Below are positions 1-9,359 of a DNA stretch of 64,000 nt, in pieces. Below the pieces are notes generated by a model. The model had not been told where the DNA came from, did not search any database, and saw only the letters and a list, made by a program, of their open reading frames with translations. Made by a program: the position numbers and the translations under genes. The stretch comes from OFTM10 sp964196195 (lineage in GTDB: Bacteria > Actinomycetota > Acidimicrobiia > Acidimicrobiales > Aldehydirespiratoraceae): assembly GCA_964196195.1 (NCBI GenBank), contig CAXMSE010000064.1, positions 1 through 64,000 of the forward strand. Direction: 5' to 3'. Numbering within the stretch: position 1 is the first letter of the stretch; every line of letters starts with the position of its first letter.

Positions 1-2673
1 GACACTCCGGGTTGGCTGCAGCGAATCGCCGCCCAGTTCGCCGATCCCCTCGTGCTCCTGCTGCTCGCCGCCATCACCGTCTCCCTTCTCGCGTGGCAAA
101 TCGACGACGAGGGGGGCCTGCCCTTCGATGCGATCGCGATCGGCACGATCGTCGCCCTCAACGCCGCGATCGGGGCTATCCAGGAGGACCGAGCCGAACG
201 GGCGGTGGCTGCGCTCGCCGCGATGGCCGCGGCCCAGGCCCGGGTGATTCGTGACGGCAAGCTCGTCCAGATCCCCACCCGTGAGGTGGTGATCGGCGAC
301 ACGATCGTGCTCGAGGAAGGCGACGCTGTCCCCGCCGACGCCCGCCTCTTCGAGGCCCACACCCTGAGAATCTCCGAAGCATCTCTCACCGGCGAGAGTG
401 AGTCGGTGGTCAAGGCCATCGAGCCCGTCCTCCCCGACGCCCCCCTGGCCGAACGCCACTCGATGGTGTTCTCCGGCACAGCTGCTGTGTCGGGACGAGG
501 CCGAGCCGCGGTGACGGCCACCGGCATGGGAAGCGAGGTAGGTCACATCGCCACCCTCCTCAGCGAGACCGAGCGCCTGCCCACTCCGCTCGAACGTGAG
601 ATTGCGCGGGTGGGTCGTGTGATCGGCCTGGCAGTGGTGGTGATCGCTGTGATGGTAGTCGGGGTCACCCTCATCGCTTCCGACATCGACAACGCCACTG
701 ATCTCGTCGAGGTACTCCTCATCGGCGTTGCGCTCGCGGTGGCAGCGGTACCCGAAGGGCTTCCCGCGGTCTTGTCGATTGTTCTGGCGATCGGCGTTCA
801 ACGAATGGCGTCACGCAACGCTCTGGTGAAACGCCTCGCCTCGGCCGAGACGCTCGGCTCTGCCTCGGTGATCTGCACCGACAAGACAGGCACCCTCACC
901 CGCAGCGAGATGAGTGTGCGCACGATCGTCACCGCCGGCGGAGCGATGGAGATCGTCGGCAGGGGGTACGAGCCCAAAGGCGAGTTGCGAATCGATGGGG
1001 GCGTCCCCTCCGACGAACGACGTCACGTCGCGCGGGCCATGCTCCGGGCCGGAGCCCTGGCCTCCAACGCCACGATCGCCGAGGAAGACGGGCGTTGGCT
1101 CGCCGTGGGGAATCCCACCGAGGCCGCCATCGTGGCGGCCGCAGCGAGGGTGGGAGTCGAGTCAAGGGAGCTAGATGCGTCTCGGCTCGCCGAAGTGCCC
1201 TTCACGTCGGACCGCAAGCGTATGAGCGTGCTGGTTCGAGCCAGCGACGCCGGCGGCGGGGTGGAGCATCTGGTTAAGGGTGCCCCCGATGTCGTTCTCG
1301 ATCTGTGTGAAGCGGAGCAGACCACCGCAGGGCCAGTGGCACTTACCGAGGAACGCCGTGGATGGTGGCAGTCCCAGATCGACGCGCTGGCCGACCAGGC
1401 CATGCGAACACTGGCCATCGCGGTGGGCCACGAAGACGGCGGATCTATCACCGAGGCCAATGAAGCGGGGCTCACCATCCTGGGCGTGGTGGGAATCATC
1501 GATCCTCCCCGCCAAGAGGCGGGCCCGGCGGTGGCCGCAACACGTGCGGCGGGAATCCGGGTCGTGATGATCACCGGCGACCACCCCCGCACGGCATCGC
1601 AGATCGGCAGCGAACTCGGGATCGCCGCAGCCGGTTCATCCGTGGTGACAGGACCCGAACTCGACAACATCAGCGACGAAGAACTGGTCGATGTTGTCAA
1701 CGACACTTCGATATTCGCCAGGGTCGCGCCCGCCCACAAACTCCGCCTGGTGGGTGCCCTGCAACAACAGGGCCATGTTGTCGCCATGACCGGCGACGGC
1801 GTCAACGATGCTCCTGCTCTCAAGGCGGCCGACATCGGCACGGCTATGGGCGTCGCCGGCACCGATGTGGCCCGTGAGGCGGCCGACGTGGTGCTCACCG
1901 ACGACAACTTCGCCACGATCACCGCCGCGGTGGCCGAAGGACGCGCGATCTTCCACAACATCCGCAGCTTCCTGCGCTATCTGCTCTCGTCGAACATCGG
2001 CGAGGTGTTCGCCATGTTCTTCGGAGTCCTTCTCGCGGGGGCTCTCGGTCTCGACGGCAGCGCCGCGGTGATCGCCCCCCTCACCGCCACCCAAATCCTC
2101 TGGATCAACCTTCTCACCGACACCGGTCCGGCGCTGGCGCTGGGAGTCGATCCCGGTGAGGACGAATTGATGCTGCGTCCGCCCCGTCGGCCCGGCGATC
2201 GAGTCATCGACATCACCATGCAACGCGGGATCCTGCTGGTCGGGGCCACGATGGCGGTCGCGACGCTGGCCATGCTCGATGCCAAACTCCCCGGCGGGTT
2301 GATCGACGGGTCGAGTGACCTCGACGAAGCGCGGACCGCGGCCTTCACGGTGCTCGTGTTGGCCCAGTTGTTCAACTGCTTCAACGCCCGATCCGATTTG
2401 GTGAGCGCCTTCCATCGCTGGGCGTCCAACCGCTGGCTGCTGCTGGCGATCGCCGGCTCGCTCGGACTCCAGTTCCTCGTCGTCTATCTGCCCTCGCTTC
2501 AGGATGCGTTCAGCACCGCACCTCTCTCGGTGGGCGACTGGCTGGCCGCCACCGCGTTGGCGAGCTCGGTCCTGTGGGTGAGTGAGATCCGCAAGGCACT
2601 CAGGCGACGACGCGCCTCGTTGCCGGCGGCCAGCCAACGGGTTCAGGGCAGCACCGCGCAGAAGCCGGCATAG
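1..2673 (+). CDS. P-type (P2-like) cation-transporting ATPase, 5' truncated by window edge
   Basis: This is an integral membrane pump that moves a cation (Ca2+ or another cation) at the cost of ATP. The frame is open from the first base, and the residues before the first in-frame ATG at 52 fit the family's N-terminal region (Q-F-x-D-P-L then a hydrophobic helix), so the true start lies upstream. Visible landmarks are the actuator TGES (388-399), a TM4 PEGLP motif, the phosphorylation motif DKTGTLT (880-900), KGAPD in the nucleotide-binding domain, the hinge TGDGVNDAP (1789-1815) and a TM6 WINLLTD segment. PEGLP and WINLLTD place it in the P2 group rather than the heavy-metal P1B group; no CPx motif is present. 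The C-terminal membrane segments and stop are intact. The transported ion cannot be fixed from sequence alone. Confidence 0.93.
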   Translation, partial: DTPGWLQRIAAQFADPLVLLLLAAITVSLLAWQIDDEGGLPFDAIAIGTIVALNAAIGAIQEDRAERAVAALAAMAAAQARVIRDGKLVQIPTREVVIGDTIVLEEGDAVPADARLFEAHTLRISEASLTGESESVVKAIEPVLPDAPLAERHSMVFSGTAAVSGRGRAAVTATGMGSEVGHIATLLSETERLPTPLEREIARVGRVIGLAVVVIAVMVVGVTLIASDIDNATDLVEVLLIGVALAVAAVPEGLPAVLSIVLAIGVQRMASRNALVKRLASAETLGSASVICTDKTGTLTRSEMSVRTIVTAGGAMEIVGRGYEPKGELRIDGGVPSDERRHVARAMLRAGALASNATIAEEDGRWLAVGNPTEAAIVAAAARVGVESRELDASRLAEVPFTSDRKRMSVLVRASDAGGGVEHLVKGAPDVVLDLCEAEQTTAGPVALTEERRGWWQSQIDALADQAMRTLAIAVGHEDGGSITEANEAGLTILGVVGIIDPPRQEAGPAVAATRAAGIRVVMITGDHPRTASQIGSELGIAAAGSSVVTGPELDNISDEELVDVVNDTSIFARVAPAHKLRLVGALQQQGHVVAMTGDGVNDAPALKAADIGTAMGVAGTDVAREAADVVLTDDNFATITAAVAEGRAIFHNIRSFLRYLLSSNIGEVFAMFFGVLLAGALGLDGSAAVIAPLTATQILWINLLTDTGPALALGVDPGEDELMLRPPRRPGDRVIDITMQRGILLVGATMAVATLAMLDAKLPGGLIDGSSDLDEARTAAFTVLVLAQLFNCFNARSDLVSAFHRWASNRWLLLAIAGSLGLQFLVVYLPSLQDAFSTAPLSVGDWLAATALASSVLWVSEIRKALRRRRASLPAASQRVQGSTAQKPA

Positions 2674-2772
2674 AGGTCGATCAAGGGGCCGGCAGCAACA
2701 CGCCATCGACACTTCGGTCCCGTCGCTGCGCCGCAATCCATACCGAGACGTCCCCGCGGGGACGGCCAAACC

Positions 2773-5700
2773 TCATTGCAACGGGTACTGGGGGCAGGTG
2801 GCCCGCCGCTCAATCGTGCGAGGGCCCAGCTGCTCCCACTCGTCGACGGTGAGATTTCGGCCGGCCAGCTCACAAGCGATGTCGGCCCAGGTATCGGTGT
2901 CGAAATTCCACAAGTGGACAGCGCCGGACGCCGGGACGCTAAGCACCCTGCCGTCCGCGGTGAACTCAACGCGTGCAGATCCTCCCGCGTAGGGCAGATC
3001 ACCGCCGAGTTGGTGACCGGTCTCCAAGTCCCAAACCTTGATTGCCAGCCCCGACGAGCTCGTCACTCGAAGATTGGTCTCGTCCAGTTTCGAATAGCCG
3101 AGACCGGACATCAGCAGCGGCTCACCGACCGGATCGAACGAGATGGGATCGACTTGCAGAACCGTTCCGTCAGTGCGGATGACGAAGAGCCACTCGCCCA
3201 TGAGTCGGCCACTGACCCAATCGCCGGGGTTCGGCACCTCGATTCGTTGCAGAGGGTTGGTGGTCCACACGCCGAATCCGCCTCTGGTGGTCACCACCGC
3301 CATGTACTCCCCATCGGCCGAGAAGCTTGGCCCCGTCTGGGCACCCTCGTACTGATCACCGTCCCCGATCGACACCGTCTCGATGAACTCTCCGGCCCCG
3401 CTGTACAAGTCGGCGTGCCCGCCTAGCCGACCGAACGCGAAGTAGCGCCCGTCTGGACTTGCGGAGATCTCCGTGAAGTCGAACGGAATCGGCACCGGTG
3501 GGCCCAGTGGGGTGTGTGAGGCATCGAAAATCTGGACGTGACCAGCGGCCACGGTGAGGGTGAAGGGGCCATAGCCGATCGTGATCAGCCCATCGGAGTC
3601 GAAGATCTCGGGTTCGAGTCGCTGAGAGGTGAGATCGAACGATGTCGTCGGCGGGATTGCTGTCGTCGAAAAGACCGAAACGAGAAGCTCCGAGCCGTCC
3701 GCAGCGAGAGAGGGCAGTATTGCGCCACCGGCGGCATTTGCCGCAAGCTGTTGGGACGACAGTGGGGCCACGCGCTCCAGGGGCCCGGAGCCGTCTGCTG
3801 ACCAAACCTCGAGCCCGCCAGCCGTGGCCACCACGAACTGGTCGAGCGCAGGTACAAAAACAACGTCGGTCGCCTGGTCGATGAACCGCGGGACGAGCAG
3901 CGCATTCGCTCTACCCGTGTGCAAATCAAAGGAAGTAACGTTCCCGTGGGACGGCACACCAAGGATCGAGGCCTCCGGATCGATCCAGAACATCGCGTCC
4001 AGTGAAAACCCTCGCACGGAGCCGAGTCCAAAAGCCGGCACCGCGGGGGAACCATCGGCGGTGTTGAAGACGCGAAGCTCCGAACCGAGGGAACCCGATA
4101 CGAATGCGAGCCGGTCGCCCGCGGGAGCGAAGGTGAACCCGAACGGCGTGTTCTCGTTGACAATGACCGCCGGTGGCGCCTCATCGATCCAGAGCACTTG
4201 CTCAGTGGCGGGATCCCAGTACTGAACCTCGGACCTGAGCGTCACGACCGCCAGTCGATCCTCTACCGGGCTCCATCTGGCGAAGAAGACGTCGTCCTCC
4301 CCTGTCTGCAGGGTCTTGTCGAGCTCCATTGTCGCCAGGTCCCATAGCTCCACCTGGCCACCCGCCAGTCCCACCGCCAAGCCGGAGCCATCTCGCGAGA
4401 GGGAGAGATCGCTCACCGTTGTGGGGTGAGCGAGAACCCCGAGTGAGTCTCCCGTGGTCAGGTCGTAGAGGAACGTCTCGTCGAGCTCGCCTCGAATTGC
4501 CGCGAGACGACCGTCCGGGCTGGCGGTGAGAAGTGCCGTGGCCACCGGGTTGTCGTGAGCGATCGTGCGGAGCAGCTCACGACCGTCCAGGTCCCAGACA
4601 TCGATCGAATCGGTTCCCACCGCGGCGAGGGTGACACCGTCGTCGAGTAGTTCAACCGCCAGATAGGCCCGGCCGCCGAAGGTGCCTCGGAACCCCGGCA
4701 CCGCGGTCAAAGCACGATGCAAGCTGGTGAGGGTGTCCACCGAAGGGGCCGCACGATGTGCCTCCACCGCCAGCAAGGCGGCCACATGGGGAGACTCCTC
4801 CTCGATCGCCAGCCCCAGAGCACCCATGCGCTCCAGATCCCCTGCCTCCCGCGCCGCCTCGGCCTCTTCGGCTCTGAGCTCGGCCAGGCCCGCACTCGCC
4901 GCCGCTTCGACCGCGTTGGTGTTGGCCAGTTCCGCGTTGGTCGCGGCCTCGGCGGCGTTGCTGTTGGCCAGGTCTGCGTTCTGCTCTGCCAAAGCGGCCT
5001 GATCATCGGCCCTCTGCTGCTGGCGCAGGGCCAAAGCACCGGCAATCAGCGCAACCACCGCCACAACGCCGGTCACCACCAGCAGTCGCCGCAGCCGCCT
5101 GACCCGGTTCCGCTCCGCGCGATCTTCGACGTCGCGTAAGCCGAGGCTGGATTCGAGGAACTCCGCCTCGATCGGGTTCAGCGCAGACCCTGATGCCTCG
5201 GCCCAAGCCTCGATCGCACCCAGCCTCACGCCGCGGTACAGCTCACCATCATCTCGACCGCGGTTCGCCCAGGCGGCCGCGCTCGACGTGAGGTGGCGAT
5301 GCAACAGCAGCCCCTGCCGGTCGTCATCGAGCCACACACCCAAGCGCGGCCACTCTCTGATAAGTGCCTCGTGGGCCACCTCCACCGTCGGCTCGCGGGT
5401 GAGCGCATCACGATCGAATGTGAGCAAACGCGCGGCGCCGTACCTGTCGATGATGTTCTCGGTCGACGGACCCGTCGCCAGCTCCGACAAACGAACCCGC
5501 CGACGCGTGTCTTCGTTGCCCTCGCCCAAGGTGACGAGGCGGCCGAACAGGGCACGGACCGATGCCTGCTCCCCTGCCGAGGCAGCCTCGTACAACTCAT
5601 CTGCCCGACGAGCCAGCGCACCGGTCAGACCACCCAACTCCCGATAGCGCTCGAGCAGAAGCAAGCCGGAGACGTTTGTCTCGAACAACTCGGTGAGGGC

Positions 5701-8049
5701 GTACTGAAGGAGGGGCAATGCCCCCGGTTGACTCGCCACCTCGGCCACGATCTGGGCCACCAAGCCAGGCTCGAACTCCACTCCCACCGATGCCGCCGGG
5801 CCCACAACAGCCCGCTCCAACTCGTCGGGAGCCGCTGGCGTTACAACCACCGTCGACCTCTTCAGCAGGGGCGCGAACGCGGTGTGCCGCAGGGGCCGGT
5901 CGTAGAAGTCGGCCCTCAGGGTGAGCACGACCCGAAGCGGCGTACCGGGCTCGGTGGCCGCCACGGTGAGTGCCTCGATGAACGCTTCGGTCACGGAAGA
6001 ATCGACCTGGGAGGTGAAAAGCTCCTCAAACTGATCGATCACCAACAGCAACACGGCGTCATCGGCGGGTAGCACTCGGCGAACTCCGCGCACTATCCCC
6101 CGAGGATGCTCGCGCAACTGATCGAGCAGGCTCGCGGGCGGGTTCACCGCAACTCGGAGCAAGGCCGTCTCGAGCGCCTCGAACGGATGAGCACCCGGCG
6201 TGAAAGAGGTGGTGAACCAGTCGGCTGAGCCCGCCACTCGTCCTGCCCGAAGGGCGGGTACGAGGCCGGCCCGAACCACCGACGACTTGCCCGAGCCCGA
6301 CGGCCCCACGACAGCGACCACGGTGGAGTCGGGTTCGGCGAGCTTGGCCACCAGTTCGTCGACCAACCGCTCGCGACCGTAGAAGTCGCCGGAGTCGGTC
6401 TCGTCGAAAGCACGCAGCCCCTTGTATGGATTGGCAAAGGGTCTCGTCTGGACGGCACGGGAAGCATCCGCGACCTCAGCACCGCCGGCAGCCGCCTCGA
6501 ACGCCGTCACGAAGGCCAAGACGCTGGGGTATCGATCTGCCGCCTTCTTGGCGGTGGCAATGGCGAGCACGGCATCGATACCGGCCGGGAGCTCCGGCCG
6601 CAGCTCAACCGCTGAGGGGATCGCCTCGCCGAGTTGACGCTGGAGTTGGCCAACCGGGTCGCGTGTATCGGCGAAAGGAGTACGGCCGACCAGAGAAGTG
6701 AATGCCACGATTCCCAGGGCGTGAACGTCGGCTGCCGGTCCGACCGGCTCGCGCCTCAGCTGCTCGGGAGAGGCGAAGACCGGCGAGCCCTCCGAGAGCG
6801 CAGCCTCGGGCCGGGCCAGATCCGCGGTCTCGAGGGCGATTCCGAAGTCGCCGAGATAAGCGCGGCCATCGTCGTCGAAGAGGATGTTCTCCGGCTTCAC
6901 ATCGCGATGAACCACCCCCGCCGAGTGAGCGGCGTTGAGCGCTGCCCCAATCTCGGTCACCAGCCCGATCACCGCCGGCACCTCCATCGCTCCGCCGTCG
7001 AGGCGCGTCTCCAGCGAGCCTCCGGTCATCCACCGCATCACCAAGTAGGCCCGATCTGGCTCGCGCCAGTAGTCGTAGAGAGGCACGATGCTCGGGTGCT
7101 CGATGCGGGCCACCATCTGGGCCTCCGCCTCGAAGCGGCGGATGAACTCAGGACGGTTGGCCAGCTCGGCTCGCACCACCTTGATCGCAACATCGCGACC
7201 GAGCGCGGGTTGGGTGGCGCGATGCACCACCGCGAATGCGCCCTCACCGATTCGTTCGTGCATCTCGTAGGCCCCGACAAGACGGGGAGCTGCGCCAGCG
7301 CCGCGAAGTTCGGGATCTCCGGCCGCAACAGCTCGATCGAGTTCGACCAGATCGTCGGACGGATCGACACCGATCTCTTCGACCACGAGCCGGCGATAGT
7401 CCTGGAAGGCTCTCAGCGCCTCGGGCTGACGGCCGGACTGGTAGAGCGCCTGGATCAACAGGGCTCGGGGCCGCTCCCTCAGAGGGAACGCTGCTGCCAA
7501 CTTTTCCGCAACGCTCACCGCGGCGGCAGCCCGTCCCGCTTCGAGAAGCATTTCGGCCCGCGTCTCCCGAATCCCGACATGGAGTTCGGTAAGACGTTCG
7601 CCCTCTGCCTGGGCCCAGGCCTCGTCGGCGAACTCTCCAAAGGGTCTCCCCCGCCAGAGCGCATCGGCCTCATCGATTCTGTCGAGCGCGGCGACCGCGT
7701 CGCCGGTATCGGCCAGACGGGCCGCGGTCGATGCCAGCTCGTCGAAGCGGTTGGCGTCGAGTTCTTCGTCGCGCAAGTTGAGGCGGTATCCCGGCGGAGC
7801 GGTTTCGATCCGATCGGCGATCTCATCGCCGAACGCCGCCCGTAGCCGGTGGATGTAGGTGCGAACGTTGCGCTCGGCCTGATCGGTGCTCTCACCATCG
7901 GGCCAGGTGGCATCGACGAGACGGTCGACCGAAACGATGTCGCCCGCTTCCATGGCCAGCATGGCGAGAATCCGCCGTTGGGTCGGCCCGCCCAGCGCGA
8001 TAGCGGTGCCGTTGTCCGCCTCGATCGATCCGAGCACTTTGATCTTCAT
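2773..8049 (-). CDS. BTAD transcriptional regulator / Ser-Thr protein kinase / STAND NTPase / WD40 fusion
   Basis: A giant signalling protein of 1758 residues. Order of parts: OmpR-like winged helix plus BTAD (about 1-245); a Ser/Thr kinase with HRDVKPEN near residue 380 and DFG near 400; an nSTAND-type ATPase with intact Walker A GPSGSGKSS near 580 and Walker B VLLLVIDQFEE; one transmembrane helix near 985; an Ala/Asn/Glu-rich coiled coil; and a WD40-like propeller from about 1120 to the end. I chose the ATG at 8049 because a G-rich ribosome-binding sequence precedes it and the protein then begins directly with the winged-helix fold. The open frame continues upstream to 8643 but translates to low-complexity Arg/Asp/Ser sequence. 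The layout suggests a membrane-anchored sensor in which ligand binding by the propeller controls kinase and DNA-binding activity. That mechanism is inference. The divergent neighbour encodes a secreted protein. Confidence 0.9.
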   Translation of the reverse strand: MKIKVLGSIEADNGTAIALGGPTQRRILAMLAMEAGDIVSVDRLVDATWPDGESTDQAERNVRTYIHRLRAAFGDEIADRIETAPPGYRLNLRDEELDANRFDELASTAARLADTGDAVAALDRIDEADALWRGRPFGEFADEAWAQAEGERLTELHVGIRETRAEMLLEAGRAAAAVSVAEKLAAAFPLRERPRALLIQALYQSGRQPEALRAFQDYRRLVVEEIGVDPSDDLVELDRAVAAGDPELRGAGAAPRLVGAYEMHERIGEGAFAVVHRATQPALGRDVAIKVVRAELANRPEFIRRFEAEAQMVARIEHPSIVPLYDYWREPDRAYLVMRWMTGGSLETRLDGGAMEVPAVIGLVTEIGAALNAAHSAGVVHRDVKPENILFDDDGRAYLGDFGIALETADLARPEAALSEGSPVFASPEQLRREPVGPAADVHALGIVAFTSLVGRTPFADTRDPVGQLQRQLGEAIPSAVELRPELPAGIDAVLAIATAKKAADRYPSVLAFVTAFEAAAGGAEVADASRAVQTRPFANPYKGLRAFDETDSGDFYGRERLVDELVAKLAEPDSTVVAVVGPSGSGKSSVVRAGLVPALRAGRVAGSADWFTTSFTPGAHPFEALETALLRVAVNPPASLLDQLREHPRGIVRGVRRVLPADDAVLLLVIDQFEELFTSQVDSSVTEAFIEALTVAATEPGTPLRVVLTLRADFYDRPLRHTAFAPLLKRSTVVVTPAAPDELERAVVGPAASVGVEFEPGLVAQIVAEVASQPGALPLLQYALTELFETNVSGLLLLERYRELGGLTGALARRADELYEAASAGEQASVRALFGRLVTLGEGNEDTRRRVRLSELATGPSTENIIDRYGAARLLTFDRDALTREPTVEVAHEALIREWPRLGVWLDDDRQGLLLHRHLTSSAAAWANRGRDDGELYRGVRLGAIEAWAEASGSALNPIEAEFLESSLGLRDVEDRAERNRVRRLRRLLVVTGVVAVVALIAGALALRQQQRADDQAALAEQNADLANSNAAEAATNAELANTNAVEAAASAGLAELRAEEAEAAREAGDLERMGALGLAIEEESPHVAALLAVEAHRAAPSVDTLTSLHRALTAVPGFRGTFGGRAYLAVELLDDGVTLAAVGTDSIDVWDLDGRELLRTIAHDNPVATALLTASPDGRLAAIRGELDETFLYDLTTGDSLGVLAHPTTVSDLSLSRDGSGLAVGLAGGQVELWDLATMELDKTLQTGEDDVFFARWSPVEDRLAVVTLRSEVQYWDPATEQVLWIDEAPPAVIVNENTPFGFTFAPAGDRLAFVSGSLGSELRVFNTADGSPAVPAFGLGSVRGFSLDAMFWIDPEASILGVPSHGNVTSFDLHTGRANALLVPRFIDQATDVVFVPALDQFVVATAGGLEVWSADGSGPLERVAPLSSQQLAANAAGGAILPSLAADGSELLVSVFSTTAIPPTTSFDLTSQRLEPEIFDSDGLITIGYGPFTLTVAAGHVQIFDASHTPLGPPVPIPFDFTEISASPDGRYFAFGRLGGHADLYSGAGEFIETVSIGDGDQYEGAQTGPSFSADGEYMAVVTTRGGFGVWTTNPLQRIEVPNPGDWVSGRLMGEWLFVIRTDGTVLQVDPISFDPVGEPLLMSGLGYSKLDETNLRVTSSSGLAIKVWDLETGHQLGGDLPYAGGSARVEFTADGRVLSVPASGAVHLWNFDTDTWADIACELAGRNLTVDEWEQLGPRTIERRATCPQYPLQ

Positions 8050-8080
8050 TGCCGTCCCCCCGGTGGCTGGTGACGAGAGT

Positions 8081-8133
8081 ATTCGCATTGTCGTTCGCAG
8101 TCTGTTCGCAGCCCCAGATTCCTTTGTTCGTAT
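8081..8133. promoter_or_regulatory. Tandem direct repeats with 11-bp phasing, candidate SARP/BTAD binding site
   Basis: GTTCGCAG occurs at 8093-8100 and 8104-8111, exactly 11 bp apart. A related GTTCGTAT lies at 8126-8133, 22 bp after the second copy, and ATTCGCAT lies at 8081-8088. SARP/BTAD regulators of Streptomyces are known to bind short direct repeats spaced by one helical turn. The array lies between the BTAD-kinase start (8049) and the divergent secreted-protein gene (8242), so autoregulation is plausible but unproven. Confidence 0.5.
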
Positions 8134-8241
8134 GGCGCCGCGCACCTCAGTTGTGAGGTCTGGAGGTTCGAGCCGCTGACAGTCAACGAGCTGCGATCGC
8201 GATGAGAGAGCACCGCGAACGCGGTTTCGGACAGTCGGGCC

Positions 8242-8853
8242 ATGACCAAGCCCCGCCTCTTCACCGCAGCCCTGTTCATCGCCGTCTCGATCTCGATGTC
8301 GACGCCCCTCGCCCCCGCTGTCGCTGTCGCTGTCGCTCAGACTGAGACAGCGACTACGACTACGACCACGACTGAGGCACCTGCGGTCGGAGCACCGGCG
8401 ATCACCGCATCGTTGACTCCCAGCCTGTCGGTCATCGGCAATAGCGAGCAGAGAGCACGCGTCGATGAGGTCAAGTCGTCGTTCGCATCTCTCGGCCTGG
8501 AGCTGCCTGATCTCGTCATCCGGTTCTGGAACGAGAATGAACCGTGCGACGGCCACATGGGCATCTTCCGGCCGCGGGCCGAGAGCTCGAGCGTCGACAT
8601 CTGCTCGGATCTCGCATTTGTGCTGCCCCATGAGTTGGCTCACGCATGGGAGCGAGGAGCTCTTTCCGATTCAGACCGTCAGGCCTACATGGCCGACCGG
8701 GGTTTCGAGACATGGCAGAACGTCGAGCGGAATGAATCCGCAATCGAGGATGTCGCCCACGTGACCCAGCTCGTTGTCATGGGCGGAGGCGAATCGGGTC
8801 GAGCCAACGTCGATGACGCGTTCCGGCTGCTCATGGGGCTTTCTGCAAAATAG
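8242..8853 (+). CDS. Secreted zincin-like protein of unknown function with HELAH motif
   Basis: A 203-residue protein with an N-terminal hydrophobic signal sequence (about residues 7-30, Ala/Val-rich) and a Thr-rich linker (about 33-48). A C-terminal domain contains HELAH inside LPHELAHAWERG, the HExxH pattern used by zinc metallopeptidases as a zinc-binding and catalytic helix. No downstream third zinc ligand can be assigned with confidence; the Glu and His residues around ESAIEDVAHV (about 170-180) are candidates. I do not recognise a named family. It diverges from the BTAD/kinase/WD40 gene and ends just before a strong hairpin. It is likely exported, and its substrate is unknown. Confidence 0.75.
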   Translation: MTKPRLFTAALFIAVSISMSTPLAPAVAVAVAQTETATTTTTTTEAPAVGAPAITASLTPSLSVIGNSEQRARVDEVKSSFASLGLELPDLVIRFWNENEPCDGHMGIFRPRAESSSVDICSDLAFVLPHELAHAWERGALSDSDRQAYMADRGFETWQNVERNESAIEDVAHVTQLVVMGGGESGRANVDDAFRLLMGLSAK

Positions 8854-8871
8854 TTCACCCGAAAACGGCGA

Positions 8872-8900
8872 ACGCCGTCGGCTGTAACAGCCGACGGCGT
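8872..8900. terminator. Bidirectional intrinsic-type terminator hairpin
   Basis: A perfect 12-bp inverted repeat, ACGCCGTCGGCT / AGCCGACGGCGT, surrounds a 5-nt loop. It lies between two convergent genes (secreted HELAH protein and cold-shock protein). There is no clear U-tract, as is common in high-GC actinobacteria. Confidence 0.85.
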
Positions 8901-8921
8901 CTCGCTGACTAGATCGTCTGA

Positions 8922-9119
8922 TCAGACGACGCGGACGTTCTGGGCTTCATCACCCTTACGGCCGGGGGCGACGTCGAATTCGACTGTCTGACCCTCTTCG
9001 AGGGACTTGAACCCATCGCCTGCGATGTTGGAGAAGTGGACGAAAACGTCATCCTCTCCATCACGTGAGATAAAGCCGAAGCCCTTCTCGTTGTTGAAGA
9101 ACTTTACGGTGCCTTGCAT
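8922..9119 (-). CDS. cspA: Cold-shock domain protein (CspA family)
   Basis: A 65-residue single OB-fold protein with RNP1 (KGFGFI) and RNP2 (VFVHFS) intact, starting MQGTVKFFNNEKG. Length and sequence are typical of actinobacterial CspA/CspB RNA chaperones, which bind single-stranded nucleic acid in the cytoplasm. The 240 bp upstream, before the next gene, holds no coding signal and probably carries its promoter and 5' leader. The gene appears to be monocistronic, with the hairpin at its 3' end acting as terminator. Confidence 0.97.
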   Translation of the reverse strand: MQGTVKFFNNEKGFGFISRDGEDDVFVHFSNIAGDGFKSLEEGQTVEFDVAPGRKGDEAQNVRVV

Positions 9120-9359
9120 GTATCTATCTTTCGCTTGAAGCCCATCCTCATGACAGGCTCATAACTAAGCCTAGGGCGTTCCGACCGCCATGCCTCCCTG
9201 GGGTTCACTCGCGGCCCTAATCGGCGTGGCTCGAGGTGAAGCTCAGACAGCGAGCGGCCGCCTCATCATCACCGTTGAATCAGAGTCGACCTTGCTCAAA
9301 AGGAGTCGTTCGACGGTTTCGTGACATGTTCGGTCTTTGGGTCAATCAGATCGACTAGA

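Noticed and set aside
1023..2769. Long minus-strand reading frames opposite the P-type ATPase
   Set aside because: They are complements of a strongly coding frame in high-GC DNA, and their translations are Arg/Pro/Ser-rich with no family features.
8163..8176. GGTTCGAGCC, resembling a tRNA T-loop
   Set aside because: The flanks cannot form a T-stem and no acceptor, D or anticodon arm is present.
8050..8643. N-terminal extension of the BTAD/kinase/WD40 protein
   Set aside because: The added 198 residues are low-complexity Asp/Arg/Ser sequence antisense to the signal peptide and Thr linker of the divergent gene, and a good ribosome-binding sequence precedes ATG 8049.
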